DNA from: Planctomycetota bacterium
GTDB taxonomy: Bacteria; Planctomycetota; Phycisphaerae; Phycisphaerales; UBA1924
Length of the DNA: 48,690 nt
NCBI GenBank assembly: GCA_023434205.1
Contig: JAEYTB010000054.1
Span: forward strand, 1-48,690
Direction: 5' to 3'
Shown here: in pieces, positions 30,988-38,254 of the stretch
How the letters are laid out: every line of letters starts with the position of its first letter
Position numbering within the stretch: position 1 is the stretch's first letter
Notes under the pieces: model-generated
The model's input: the letters and a program-made list of their open reading frames with translations, nothing else
Databases searched by the model: none
Told to the model about the DNA's origin: nothing
Program-made: the position numbers and the translations under genes

Positions 30988-32313
30988 TCAGGGCGTGGGA
31001 GGGGCGGCCGGAACGCGCTCCAGGGCTGCCTCAAGGTCGGGGTCGCGCCCCCCGATCACGTCCCTGCGAGTCCATCGGACAGGAACGTCCGGGGCCGTCC
31101 CCACCCCCTCGATCAGTGTGCCCTTGGGGCCATACACACGCTGGGTGCAGGCGCTGACAAAGGCCTTGGAATGGGGGAGCGACGCCAGGATGCCCGGAGC
31201 CCCCGTGCCCGCGCCCGTGGGCCGCCCGATGAACACCGCATCAGGCCGGAGGTCATCCAGGCACCGGGCGAAGTTGTCGGCGGTGCTGAAGACCTCCTCG
31301 TCAATGAGGATGAACAGCGGCATTTCGAGCGTCGGCTTGCGGGGCTTGTACAAGATGCCGAAAGGCTCGGTCCACTTACCGCCATGGAAGCCCGAGAGCT
31401 GGAAGTAGCGGAAGGGCTCTTGAACGAACCGCTGCGCGGCGTGGATACCCAGCAGGTCGGTACCGCCCCCATTGCCCCGCAGATCCAGAATGACAGCGCG
31501 GGGACCGGGCTCGAGGGCCTGGTCGAAGACCGCGTCAATCGCGGCCTTGTCCTTCGCGAGGAACGCGTCCCGCTCCTCCGGCGGGGTCTTGAGCCACGCC
31601 CCCCAGTCGGACACCGAGAACGACGGGACCGTAATGAGCGCCACGCCGGCCCGCGGCCACCGCAGCGTCATCGCGCCCGGCGGCGCCAGGCTCCTGGGGA
31701 GCACGGGGGAGGTCGGCAGAGTCACACGCCGGGTTTCGCCCCCGACCGTTTCCAGCTCAATCTCGCTGGACGCGGCGGCCGACCGCAGCGCCGCGGCGAT
31801 CGCGGCCCCGCGGCGCATGCCCGGGGTCGAGCCGATGGCGGTGCGGTGCTCGCGCTCGATGCGCGCATCGATCGGCTCACCGTCAATCGCGACCAATCGG
31901 TCACCCACCGCCGGGCGCGGCCCGGGCAGGTCCTCCGCGACCGCCGCGACAATGATCCCCTCCGCGCAGTCGCGGACAACGAAGTGCTGGTACCGGCGCA
32001 GGGGCGGTCCAACAAAGGGCGACGCCGCGTGGGCGTGGCCGTCGTTCATTGCCCCCACCACCAGCCGCAGATCGTGGAGGAACTCGTCGTGCGTAGCGCC
32101 GTCCGGACGACGGGCGAGCATCTCCGCCGCGACCGCCGCGGCATCGAAGCCGTTCTTCTCCGCCCGCATCCCGTAGTACGACCACTTCCCCCGCAGCGCC
32201 GCCTCGAGAACGCCAACATCCTCCTCGAGCTGAGCACGCGTGAGGCGCCCGCCTTCCGGCTGAGCGGTCGGGGGCGCCAACGCGAGGATGGCGGCGAGCG
32301 TTGCGGCGTTCAC
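30988..32313 (-). CDS. S41 family (IRBP/tricorn-like) serine peptidase
   Basis: A 441-aa protein starting at GTG 32313 with a short hydrophobic N-terminus that may be a signal peptide. Residues about 85-95 hold the VGAMNDGHAH motif common in this family. A PDZ-like region (about 120-150, GPRPAVGDRLVAIDGEPIDA) precedes the catalytic core with VILDLRGNGGGTDLLG, LFILIDEEVFSTADNFA (probable nucleophile S343) and VFIGRPTGAGTGAPG. The Lys of the C-terminal-processing-protease dyad is not present in the last motif, which fits the IRBP/tricorn-like branch. It starts 14 bases after the pseudo-trypsin dockerin gene and is probably in one operon with it. Likely periplasmic or extracellular. Confidence 0.85.
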   Translation of the reverse strand: MNAATLAAILALAPPTAQPEGGRLTRAQLEEDVGVLEAALRGKWSYYGMRAEKNGFDAAAVAAEMLARRPDGATHDEFLHDLRLVVGAMNDGHAHAASPFVGPPLRRYQHFVVRDCAEGIIVAAVAEDLPGPRPAVGDRLVAIDGEPIDARIEREHRTAIGSTPGMRRGAAIAAALRSAAASSEIELETVGGETRRVTLPTSPVLPRSLAPPGAMTLRWPRAGVALITVPSFSVSDWGAWLKTPPEERDAFLAKDKAAIDAVFDQALEPGPRAVILDLRGNGGGTDLLGIHAAQRFVQEPFRYFQLSGFHGGKWTEPFGILYKPRKPTLEMPLFILIDEEVFSTADNFARCLDDLRPDAVFIGRPTGAGTGAPGILASLPHSKAFVSACTQRVYGPKGTLIEGVGTAPDVPVRWTRRDVIGGRDPDLEAALERVPAAPPTP

Positions 32314-32327
32314 CCCGGCAGCTTACC

Positions 32328-34232
32328 TCAGCAGGGAAGCCCCGCCATCGCACGGAAGAACGCCTCAACATCAAAGTCCGTCGCGGCCTCGCCGTCCCCG
32401 TCGATGTCCGTCGAGCCGCACGTCGGGCAGGCAACCCCCGCCATCGCACGGAAGAACGCTTCCACGTCCGCGTCCGTGCCCGGGTCGCCGTCGCCGTCGA
32501 AGTCCGGGTTGCAGTTCCCCGTCGCGCGGGGGCGGGCGGCCAGTCCGAAGGCCGACCCGAAGACGCCGTTGCTCACGCCCAGGCTCGTCGCCGTTCCCGT
32601 CCGCGGGCTGATCGCCAGCAGGTGCTGGTTCCCCGCGTTGATCGCGTACAGCAGGCCATCCGCAGGGTTCCACGCGAGCCCGTTGCAGTCGGCGATGCCG
32701 CCGCCCAGTTCGCCCACCACGTGGTGCGAGCCGTCGGTCGTGCTGATGCGGACCAGCCGCGAACCCTCCGGGGCATCATCGATCGCGTAGAGCACGCGGC
32801 CCTCGGCGTCAAAGTCCACCGCCCCGATGTTGCCGCCGTGCGCGGGGCCCACGGGCGCGGCCGACATCGTGCGCTGATCGATCCGGAACAACTGCCCGGT
32901 CGCCTGCGCGACGGTGAAGAGGCGCTCAGCGCCGGGGTCGTACGCCAGCCCGTTGAACGTCTGCGTGGTCCCCGTGATCGTGCCCTCAAAGACGACCGTG
33001 CCGCTGGGGCTGATGGTGTACAGCCCGCGCACCGAGTCGATGGCGACGAAGTGGTCCTTGGCGGGGACGTACGCCAGCCCCTGCATCGAGGGCGCGAGCT
33101 GGGCCAGGGCCGACAACTGCCCGGTGCCGCTCAGGGCGCCGAAGTTGTTGCCCGCGTCGCCCACCCCGAAGAGCGTCCCGTTGGCGGGCGCGGCCGAGCC
33201 CGAGGCGCACACGCCGCGGGGGTTGGCCAGCGCGCGCCGGAGCGCGGGGTGGTCGATGCTTACCGCGGTGCTGCGCCCCGAGGGCGAATCGCACGCCGAA
33301 GCCGTGTGGATCGCGAGCACCTCGCCCGACGCGCCGATCACGGGCGCGCCCAGGTCGGCGGCTCGGGCCGCGTGCACCAGCGTGTGGTCCTCAACGGTGT
33401 AGTCCCCCGCGTCCGAAGCGCTGGTTTGCCCGACCACGCGGGCCCCCTCGCCCTGCGCAGGGACCGCCAGCGCCAGGCGGTGATAGCTGTTCTGGACCTG
33501 CGCCGGCGTCAGGCCCGTGTTGGCGTTGGGGAACACGCCAAAGTACGCCCAGCCCGCGGCGTGCTGCACCGAGCCGGCATCGACCGGGTACTGGTCCATC
33601 GGCGAGGGATGGCGGAGCGAGCCGTCCGGGTTGGCCCCGGGGATGTTGAACTGCACCACCGACCCCGCCCCGACCGCCCCGCTGCTGAGCAGCATGCGGT
33701 TGGCGTCGTTGATCAGGAACGCGGTGCGGCCCTCCGGCAACACACGGCCGACCGCGCTGTCGCCCGAGGGTTCGCCAGGGTCGCCGCACAGCGTGCCAGC
33801 GCCGGCCCCCGCCACGCCCGCCTCAGCGCCCTCGATCCGCACCCGCGACGGGCCGCTTCCCGGGAAGCCGATCAGGTCCACCGTCACCCTGTCGCCGTTG
33901 AAGTACGCCGAGGTGAAGCCCCACCGCTTGAGGGACTCCGCCGTGAGAAACTGGACCGCGCCGTCCTCCTGGCCCGTGATGCGGATCGTGGCCCCCGCGG
34001 CAGCCGCATCGCCCGCAAGCGTGGAAGGGCCGAACTTCACGCGGACCCACGAAGCCCCCGGGCAGTGGACCGGGGTCGAGAAGACGATGTCGGGCTCGGC
34101 GGAACGCGGGGCCCGGACGTCCCCGCTGTCGATGTCCAGGCGGAGGGTGCGGGGCTCCTGGGCAAGGGCGGTCATGGCGATAGCGACCCCAAACCCGGCG
34201 AGGGCTCGGGCGAGCATGGCCCGGTGCAGCAT
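32328..34232 (-). CDS. Exported trypsin-fold pseudoprotease with beta-propeller and variant dockerin
   Basis: A 634-aa protein. ATG 34232 has AAGGAG seven bases upstream and begins a signal peptide (about 1-24, ending TALAQ). Residues about 145-345 follow the order of a bacterial trypsin-like domain (AFLINDANRMLLSSGAV; HPSPMDQYPVD; GWAYFGVFPNANTGLTPAQ; AADLGAPVIGASGEVLAIHT). As I recall the family, these positions are LLTAGHC, NDW-YFG and GGNSGSPVI, so His, Asp and Ser of the triad are all missing. Residues about 350-570 are a repeated propeller (NGLAYDPGAERLFTV, NGLAWNPADGLLYAI). The end is a divergent dockerin (DVEAFFRAMAG twice, second loop EAATDFDVEAFF) still ending in Cys. Probably a surface binding protein. 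Confidence 0.78.
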   Translation of the reverse strand: MLHRAMLARALAGFGVAIAMTALAQEPRTLRLDIDSGDVRAPRSAEPDIVFSTPVHCPGASWVRVKFGPSTLAGDAAAAGATIRITGQEDGAVQFLTAESLKRWGFTSAYFNGDRVTVDLIGFPGSGPSRVRIEGAEAGVAGAGAGTLCGDPGEPSGDSAVGRVLPEGRTAFLINDANRMLLSSGAVGAGSVVQFNIPGANPDGSLRHPSPMDQYPVDAGSVQHAAGWAYFGVFPNANTGLTPAQVQNSYHRLALAVPAQGEGARVVGQTSASDAGDYTVEDHTLVHAARAADLGAPVIGASGEVLAIHTASACDSPSGRSTAVSIDHPALRRALANPRGVCASGSAAPANGTLFGVGDAGNNFGALSGTGQLSALAQLAPSMQGLAYVPAKDHFVAIDSVRGLYTISPSGTVVFEGTITGTTQTFNGLAYDPGAERLFTVAQATGQLFRIDQRTMSAAPVGPAHGGNIGAVDFDAEGRVLYAIDDAPEGSRLVRISTTDGSHHVVGELGGGIADCNGLAWNPADGLLYAINAGNQHLLAISPRTGTATSLGVSNGVFGSAFGLAARPRATGNCNPDFDGDGDPGTDADVEAFFRAMAGVACPTCGSTDIDGDGEAATDFDVEAFFRAMAGLPC

Positions 34233-34330
34233 GCGGTGGCTCCTTGGTGGCGGCCGACGGGGTGCGGCAGTGCCGGCACCCGGTTCAAGCCGGTGAGACC
34301 AAGATAGCGAAGTTCTTATCGGAACCTAGC

Positions 34331-34415
34331 GGGTTGTTTAACCCACTTGGGGTCTTCGCCCGTAAGTCCGGCTCTGCCAAGCCGGTACACCGGGTGAAAC
34401 TGGGTTTATCCCCAG
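34331..34415. other. Cluster of three short hairpins in the 34233-34501 gap
   Basis: Three dyads lie within 85 bases: GGGTT-GTTT-AACCC (34331-34344), CCGGCT-CTGCCA-AGCCGG (34368-34385) and CTGGG-TTTATC-CCCAG (34400-34415). The base composition here is lower in GC than the neighbouring genes. The cluster is upstream of the pseudo-trypsin gene and downstream of the PEP-CTERM-like terminator, so it could be a regulatory region. A TATCTT at 34306-34301 on the minus strand may be its -10, with no clear -35. No gene is seen in this 269-base gap. Confidence 0.3.
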
Positions 34416-34435
34416 CATTTTGGCCCGAGCGGGTG

Positions 34436-34470
34436 AAAGAAAAACCGGCGCTCCCGTTGGGGAGCGCCGG
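34436..34470 (-). terminator. Strong Rho-independent terminator of the PEP-CTERM-like gene
   Basis: On the minus strand CCGGCGCTCCC (34470-34460), a CAAC loop and GGGAGCGCCGG (34455-34445) form a perfect 11-bp stem followed by TTTTTCTTTC. It lies 31 bases after the stop codon. Confidence 0.9.
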
Positions 34471-34501
34471 CGTTCGAAGGCTCAAAGTGGTCGCTGAAGG
34501 T

Positions 34502-35155
34502 TTAGCGGCGGCGGCGGGTCGCGACCAGCGCGCCCAGGCCCAGCAAGCCCAGGGACGCGGGTGCGGGAACCAGCTCAGCACCCGTGAGGGTGATGTTGTA
34601 CGTGCCGCTGCTGTACGCGCCGGCGTCAACCCAGCCGAGGATGGGCATGCCAACCGCGGCGGCCTGCGGGCCAAGAACCCCGGTGTACGTGTTGATGTCG
34701 AAGATCAGGTCCGCCGTCGTCGCGGGCGGCGTGACAAAGAAGGGGGCGAACGCGAAGCCGCCGATCGCCAGCAGGTACTCGCCCGGGACCAGGCCGCTGT
34801 ACGTCGCGTGGCCGGCGGGCATGTCGGACCGGTAGTTCGCCGCGGAAACGTCGTCGTTCTTGGCGATGCCCGTGCCGTCGAGGTTGAACAGGTACAGCGT
34901 CGTGTCGGTCATCGTGCCCGGCGCGATGTTGGTGGTCGCGCTGAACGCCGCGGGGTTGGCGATGCGGATGCGGAACATGTCCGCGTCCGTCAGCCCAGAG
35001 ACCGAGCCCTGGATGTTGGTCAGCGGGCCAACGCCCACGGCGGCCTGCGAACCACCCGGCATGTCGCCGGCGTCACCCGCCTCGATCCACACCTGCGCGT
35101 GGGCCGACGCGGCCAGTAGTGCGCCGATGGCGCACGCCATAACACGAGTCTTCAT
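34502..35155 (-). CDS. Exported protein with PEP-CTERM-like sorting signal
   Basis: A 217-aa protein with signal peptide (1-20, ending ASAHA) and a C-terminal VPAPASLGLLGLGALVATRRRR. That tail is a motif, hydrophobic helix and Arg cluster, the PEP-CTERM/exosortase type with VPAP in place of VPEP. The body (about 21-190) has DMFRIRIANPAAFSATT, TTLYLFNLDGTGIAKNDD and GEYLLAIGGFAF, resembling pre-peptidase/DVUA0089-like beta domains found in such proteins. Function is likely structural or matrix-associated. It has its own promoter (35218-35246) and terminator, and a GGGAG ribosome site before ATG 35155. The exosortase is not in the window. Confidence 0.86.
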   Translation of the reverse strand: MKTRVMACAIGALLAASAHAQVWIEAGDAGDMPGGSQAAVGVGPLTNIQGSVSGLTDADMFRIRIANPAAFSATTNIAPGTMTDTTLYLFNLDGTGIAKNDDVSAANYRSDMPAGHATYSGLVPGEYLLAIGGFAFAPFFVTPPATTADLIFDINTYTGVLGPQAAAVGMPILGWVDAGAYSSGTYNITLTGAELVPAPASLGLLGLGALVATRRRR

Positions 35156-35217
35156 CTTGTCACTCCCTCTCTAAACCGCTGGCGGAAAACAGCGGGGGAC
35201 GGAACTGTCCCGCGACC

Positions 35218-35246
35218 AACCTAAAGCAGGGGGGTAGCGGTGTCAA
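35218..35246 (-). promoter_or_regulatory. Promoter of the PEP-CTERM-like gene
   Basis: On the minus strand a perfect -35 TTGACA (35246-35241), a 17-base spacer and TAGGTT (35223-35218). Start near 35211 gives a leader of about 55 bases that includes the GGGAG ribosome site. It is the best promoter match in the window. Confidence 0.6.
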
Positions 35247-35337
35247 TACGACTGTGCACCATTGCAGGAATTCGCGGAGTCGTCGGCCCGGCAAAGGGTC
35301 CCAGAATCCGCAGACTCTCCAGATTACCACGTTCTCA

Positions 35338-35371
35338 AATAGAAAACGCCCCGGCCGCGGGGCCGGGGCGT
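35338..35371 (-). terminator. Rho-independent terminator of the first large dockerin paralogue
   Basis: On the minus strand ACGCCCCGGCC, loop CCGC, GGCCGGGGCGT form an 11-bp stem followed by TTTCTATTT. It begins 28 bases after the stop codon at 35399. Confidence 0.88.
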
Positions 35372-35398
35372 TGGTGAGACAGGGAAGCCTACGGCCGA

Positions 35399-38053
35399 TC
35401 AGCAGGGGCCGCCGGCCAGGACGCGGAAGAACGCCTCGATGTCGGCGTCGGTGCCGACGTCGCCGTCGCCGTTGAAGTCGGCCCCGCCGGCGAAGCACGT
35501 CGCGCAGCAGTTGCCCGCCAGGCAGGCGAAGAACGCCTCGATGTCGGCGTCCGTGCCCACATCGCCATCGCCGTCAAAGTCGGCGGTGCCGCAGACCGGG
35601 CCGGTTGGCGGCAGGCTGATCTTGACCAGGGCGCTGCCCAGGTCCAGGTCCTGGCCCGAGCAACCCAGCGCATCCGCCTCGCTCCGCAGGCGGATCGAGA
35701 TCCACAGCTCGGTGTCGGTCATGAAGGCGTAGTCGTCGCGGAAGGTCCGCACGTACACGCCGTCGTTGAAGACCCCGTCGTTGTTGAGGTCGACAGGGTC
35801 GTTCTCACGCATCAGCACGCTCTCGCCGTTGAGCACCAGCACGGCGTTGCGCAGCCCGTCGCTGTTGTTGGTCGTCCCGCCCACCACGTAGGAGCCGGCG
35901 TTGTTGCCAATGGTCAGGAAGAACGTCTGCGCGTACGGCGCATCGTCCCACAACTCCGTCGCCCCGGAGTGGATCGGCGCATCGGTCGCCCCGATCACCA
36001 CGCCGTTGCGCAGGGCCCAGTCGTTGGCGTCGGCGTTGGGGCCGTAGGCGTACCAGTCGCCGTTGCTCTCCATGCCGACGTAGTTGATGGTCGTGCCCAC
36101 CGGCGAGGCGAAGCCGCTGCCGGCGATCACCGCGCCCTCCTGGATCACCACCGCCCCGTCGACCACCGCGACGCGGTCCTGGGCCAGGATCGGGTCGTTG
36201 ATCGTCCCCGACCAGATGTACCGGCTGCCGTCGGCGTTGGTGTACAGGCCCTGGCCGTCCGTGTTGCCCGTGTCCAGCGCCTTCACGGTGTAGGTCGAGC
36301 CGCCGATCTGGCCCGTGGGGATGGTCACACCTTCCTGCGCCACCAGCGTCGCCCCGCTGCCGCGGAAGAACGCCGTGTCCGTCGTGGTCGTCGCGCCCAC
36401 CAGGTTGGTGTGGAACGACACCGTCCCGTCGCTCTGGATCTGCGAGCCGCTGTTGAGCGTGCCGTAGTTGAAGCCCAGCGCGGGGTTGAGGTTGCCCTCG
36501 CGCACCACCGTCGTGAACGTCGTCCCGTCGAACTTGACGATCACCTCGTCGTTGGTCGTCGCGCCCAGCGTCGAGTTGAAGCTGAACACGTAGTGCCCCG
36601 CGTCGTTGATGCCGTACGCGCCCTCGAGGAGCCCGACGCCGTCGCCCTCGGGCGTCACGTCGCCCTCGGCGATGCCCAGCGAGACCACTCCGTTATGGCC
36701 CACCAGCAGCACCATGTCCGCGGTGGTCGCCGCGTCCGTGTCCGCCGTGAGCACGAACCGCGTGCCGTCGGGGCTCCTGAACGGCCGGTCAAAGCCGGTC
36801 GTGGTGAAGAACGTCCCCGGACGCCCCGGAACCTCGCTGTTAGGCTGCCCGGCGATGCTCGACAGAACGCCCTTGATCACCGCGCTCGAGGGCGGTGCCC
36901 CCGGCACGAACGTCGACCCGTTCGCCGTGTTGTTCGCCGGACCCGCGTCGGGCTCGCTGATCGTCACGCTCGCGCTCGCCTGGTACGTCCCACCAACCGC
37001 GTGGTTCAGCGTGACGCTCAGCTGCGCCTGACCCGCCGGAGCGATCGAGCCCAGGTTCACCGTCAGCACCCCGCCCGCGGGAACCCCCGCCGGGTTGCTC
37101 GACACAAACGTCGCCCCCGCCGGCAGCGTGAACGCCACCGTCGCGTTCGTCACCCCCTGCTGCCCAAGGTTCGACACCGTCGCCGTGTACACCCCGTCAC
37201 CGCCCGCCACCACCGTGCAGTTCAGCGGCGCCGCCAGCCCGATCCCGACCTCAAAGTCCGGCAGGACGGCGAGCGCGGGCGACCAGGCGCCGGCCGAGAA
37301 GATCCCGCCCGTGCCCGTGAAGGGGCTCACCAGCGTCGTCTCGAAGCTGCTGCTCCCAAGGTTGAAGACTGGGATGCCCTGCGCCGGCACGTCGTTGATG
37401 AAGTACGCCTTGCCGCCGCCCACCGCCAGGCCGTCGATGTCCGTGTCCGTGCCCGGGTACGCCGTCAGGTTCGTGAACGTCGCCGCCGCCAGCGGCTTGC
37501 TGATCCGCGTCAGCCCGCGCCCCGGCCCGCCGGTCGAGTCGTTCAGCGCATAGAACGCGTCGGTCGTCGCGTCGTAGTCGAACCCGCCGTAGTCCTGGCT
37601 GGGCGTCGCCACCACGAGCGTCGCCTCGCCCGTCGCGGGCACGATCTCATAGATGCCGACCGGGTACGTGATCCCGCCGATGGTGCTCGACGTGCTCTTG
37701 AAGCCGTAGAGCTTGTTGTCGGTCGTGTCGTACGCCAGGCCGGTCATGCTCGCCGTGGAACCGCCGGTGCCCGCGAGCGTCATCGTCAGGCTCGTGGGCG
37801 TGAGCGGGCCGGTGGGCGCGTACGGCGCGCTGGACAGCGTCACGCCGTTGTTCCAGTAGAGGATGCCGCCCGGGTCGTTGGCCGCGGCGCCCCAGATGTC
37901 GCCGGTGGCGAGCTCACGCGGCGGGTTCACGCCCGTCAGGTCGACGAGCCAGAGGGTCGGAGCGGTGGTCTGGTCGTTCCCGACGACCAGCTGGGCGCTG
38001 GCGGACCCGGCAAGCAGGAACAGCGAAAGGGCGGCGACGGCGGTCTTCTGCAT
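35399..38053 (-). CDS. Large exported beta-propeller / DUF11-like / GC-type dockerin protein, paralogue 1
   Basis: An 884-aa protein starting at ATG 38053 with signal peptide MQKTAVAALSLFLLAGSASAQ. Residues about 22-250 look like a propeller/choice-of-anchor region (GLAYDTTDNKLYGFKS, GGFDYDATTDAFYALND, DIDGLAVGGGKAYFIND). Residues about 265-385 are a DUF11-like Ig repeat (ATVSNLGQQGVTNATVAFTL, then PAGATFVSS; later VNLGSIAPAGQAQLSVTL). Residues about 395-810 are a long repeat-like domain shared almost unchanged with paralogue 2 (SPDGTRFVLTADTDAATTADM, YGINDAGHYVFSFN, DDAPYAQTFFLTIG). The dockerin follows with CCATC and terminal Cys. No catalytic motif is seen; adhesion or matrix function is likely. 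Promoter and terminator are evident. Confidence 0.83.
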   Translation of the reverse strand: MQKTAVAALSLFLLAGSASAQLVVGNDQTTAPTLWLVDLTGVNPPRELATGDIWGAAANDPGGILYWNNGVTLSSAPYAPTGPLTPTSLTMTLAGTGGSTASMTGLAYDTTDNKLYGFKSTSSTIGGITYPVGIYEIVPATGEATLVVATPSQDYGGFDYDATTDAFYALNDSTGGPGRGLTRISKPLAAATFTNLTAYPGTDTDIDGLAVGGGKAYFINDVPAQGIPVFNLGSSSFETTLVSPFTGTGGIFSAGAWSPALAVLPDFEVGIGLAAPLNCTVVAGGDGVYTATVSNLGQQGVTNATVAFTLPAGATFVSSNPAGVPAGGVLTVNLGSIAPAGQAQLSVTLNHAVGGTYQASASVTISEPDAGPANNTANGSTFVPGAPPSSAVIKGVLSSIAGQPNSEVPGRPGTFFTTTGFDRPFRSPDGTRFVLTADTDAATTADMVLLVGHNGVVSLGIAEGDVTPEGDGVGLLEGAYGINDAGHYVFSFNSTLGATTNDEVIVKFDGTTFTTVVREGNLNPALGFNYGTLNSGSQIQSDGTVSFHTNLVGATTTTDTAFFRGSGATLVAQEGVTIPTGQIGGSTYTVKALDTGNTDGQGLYTNADGSRYIWSGTINDPILAQDRVAVVDGAVVIQEGAVIAGSGFASPVGTTINYVGMESNGDWYAYGPNADANDWALRNGVVIGATDAPIHSGATELWDDAPYAQTFFLTIGNNAGSYVVGGTTNNSDGLRNAVLVLNGESVLMRENDPVDLNNDGVFNDGVYVRTFRDDYAFMTDTELWISIRLRSEADALGCSGQDLDLGSALVKISLPPTGPVCGTADFDGDGDVGTDADIEAFFACLAGNCCATCFAGGADFNGDGDVGTDADIEAFFRVLAGGPC

Positions 38054-38117
38054 GGCGATGCTCTCCCAAAAAGGTTGCTGCGCGGCGATAACGGACCCTC
38101 CCCGAGGGGTTTGGCTG

Positions 38118-38146
38118 AAGCTACCCCGGCCCACCCCCCGCGCCAA
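38118..38146 (-). promoter_or_regulatory. Promoter of large dockerin paralogue 1
   Basis: On the minus strand TTGGCG (38146-38141), a 17-base spacer and TAGCTT (38123-38118). The same arrangement (TTGGCG, 18 bases, TAGCCT) precedes paralogue 2, and the flanking sequence is related, which supports the call. Start near 38111; leader of about 58 bases containing GGGAG. Confidence 0.5.
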
Positions 38147-38195
38147 GGTATTTTGAGCCCGAGTCCGCAAAATCTGCCGATCGGCCTGACGCCAA

Positions 38196-38231
38196 CCAAA
38201 CGAAAGCCCCCGGGCGGTGCGCCCGGGGGCT
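38196..38231 (-). terminator. Rho-independent-type terminator of large dockerin paralogue 2
   Basis: On the minus strand AGCCCCCGGGC, loop GCACC, GCCCGGGGGCT is a perfect 11-bp stem, followed by TTCGTTTGG, a weak T-run. It lies 23 bases after the stop codon at 38255. Confidence 0.7.
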
Positions 38232-38254
38232 GGATCGGTCCGTTATCGGTGCGG

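Noticed and set aside
29230..32790. A 1186-codon plus-strand open frame
   Set aside because: It spans three well-supported minus-strand genes and the gaps between them, and has no domain resemblance; a GC-bias artefact.
34276..34300. GGTTCAAGCC resembling a T-loop
   Set aside because: No cloverleaf can be formed around it.
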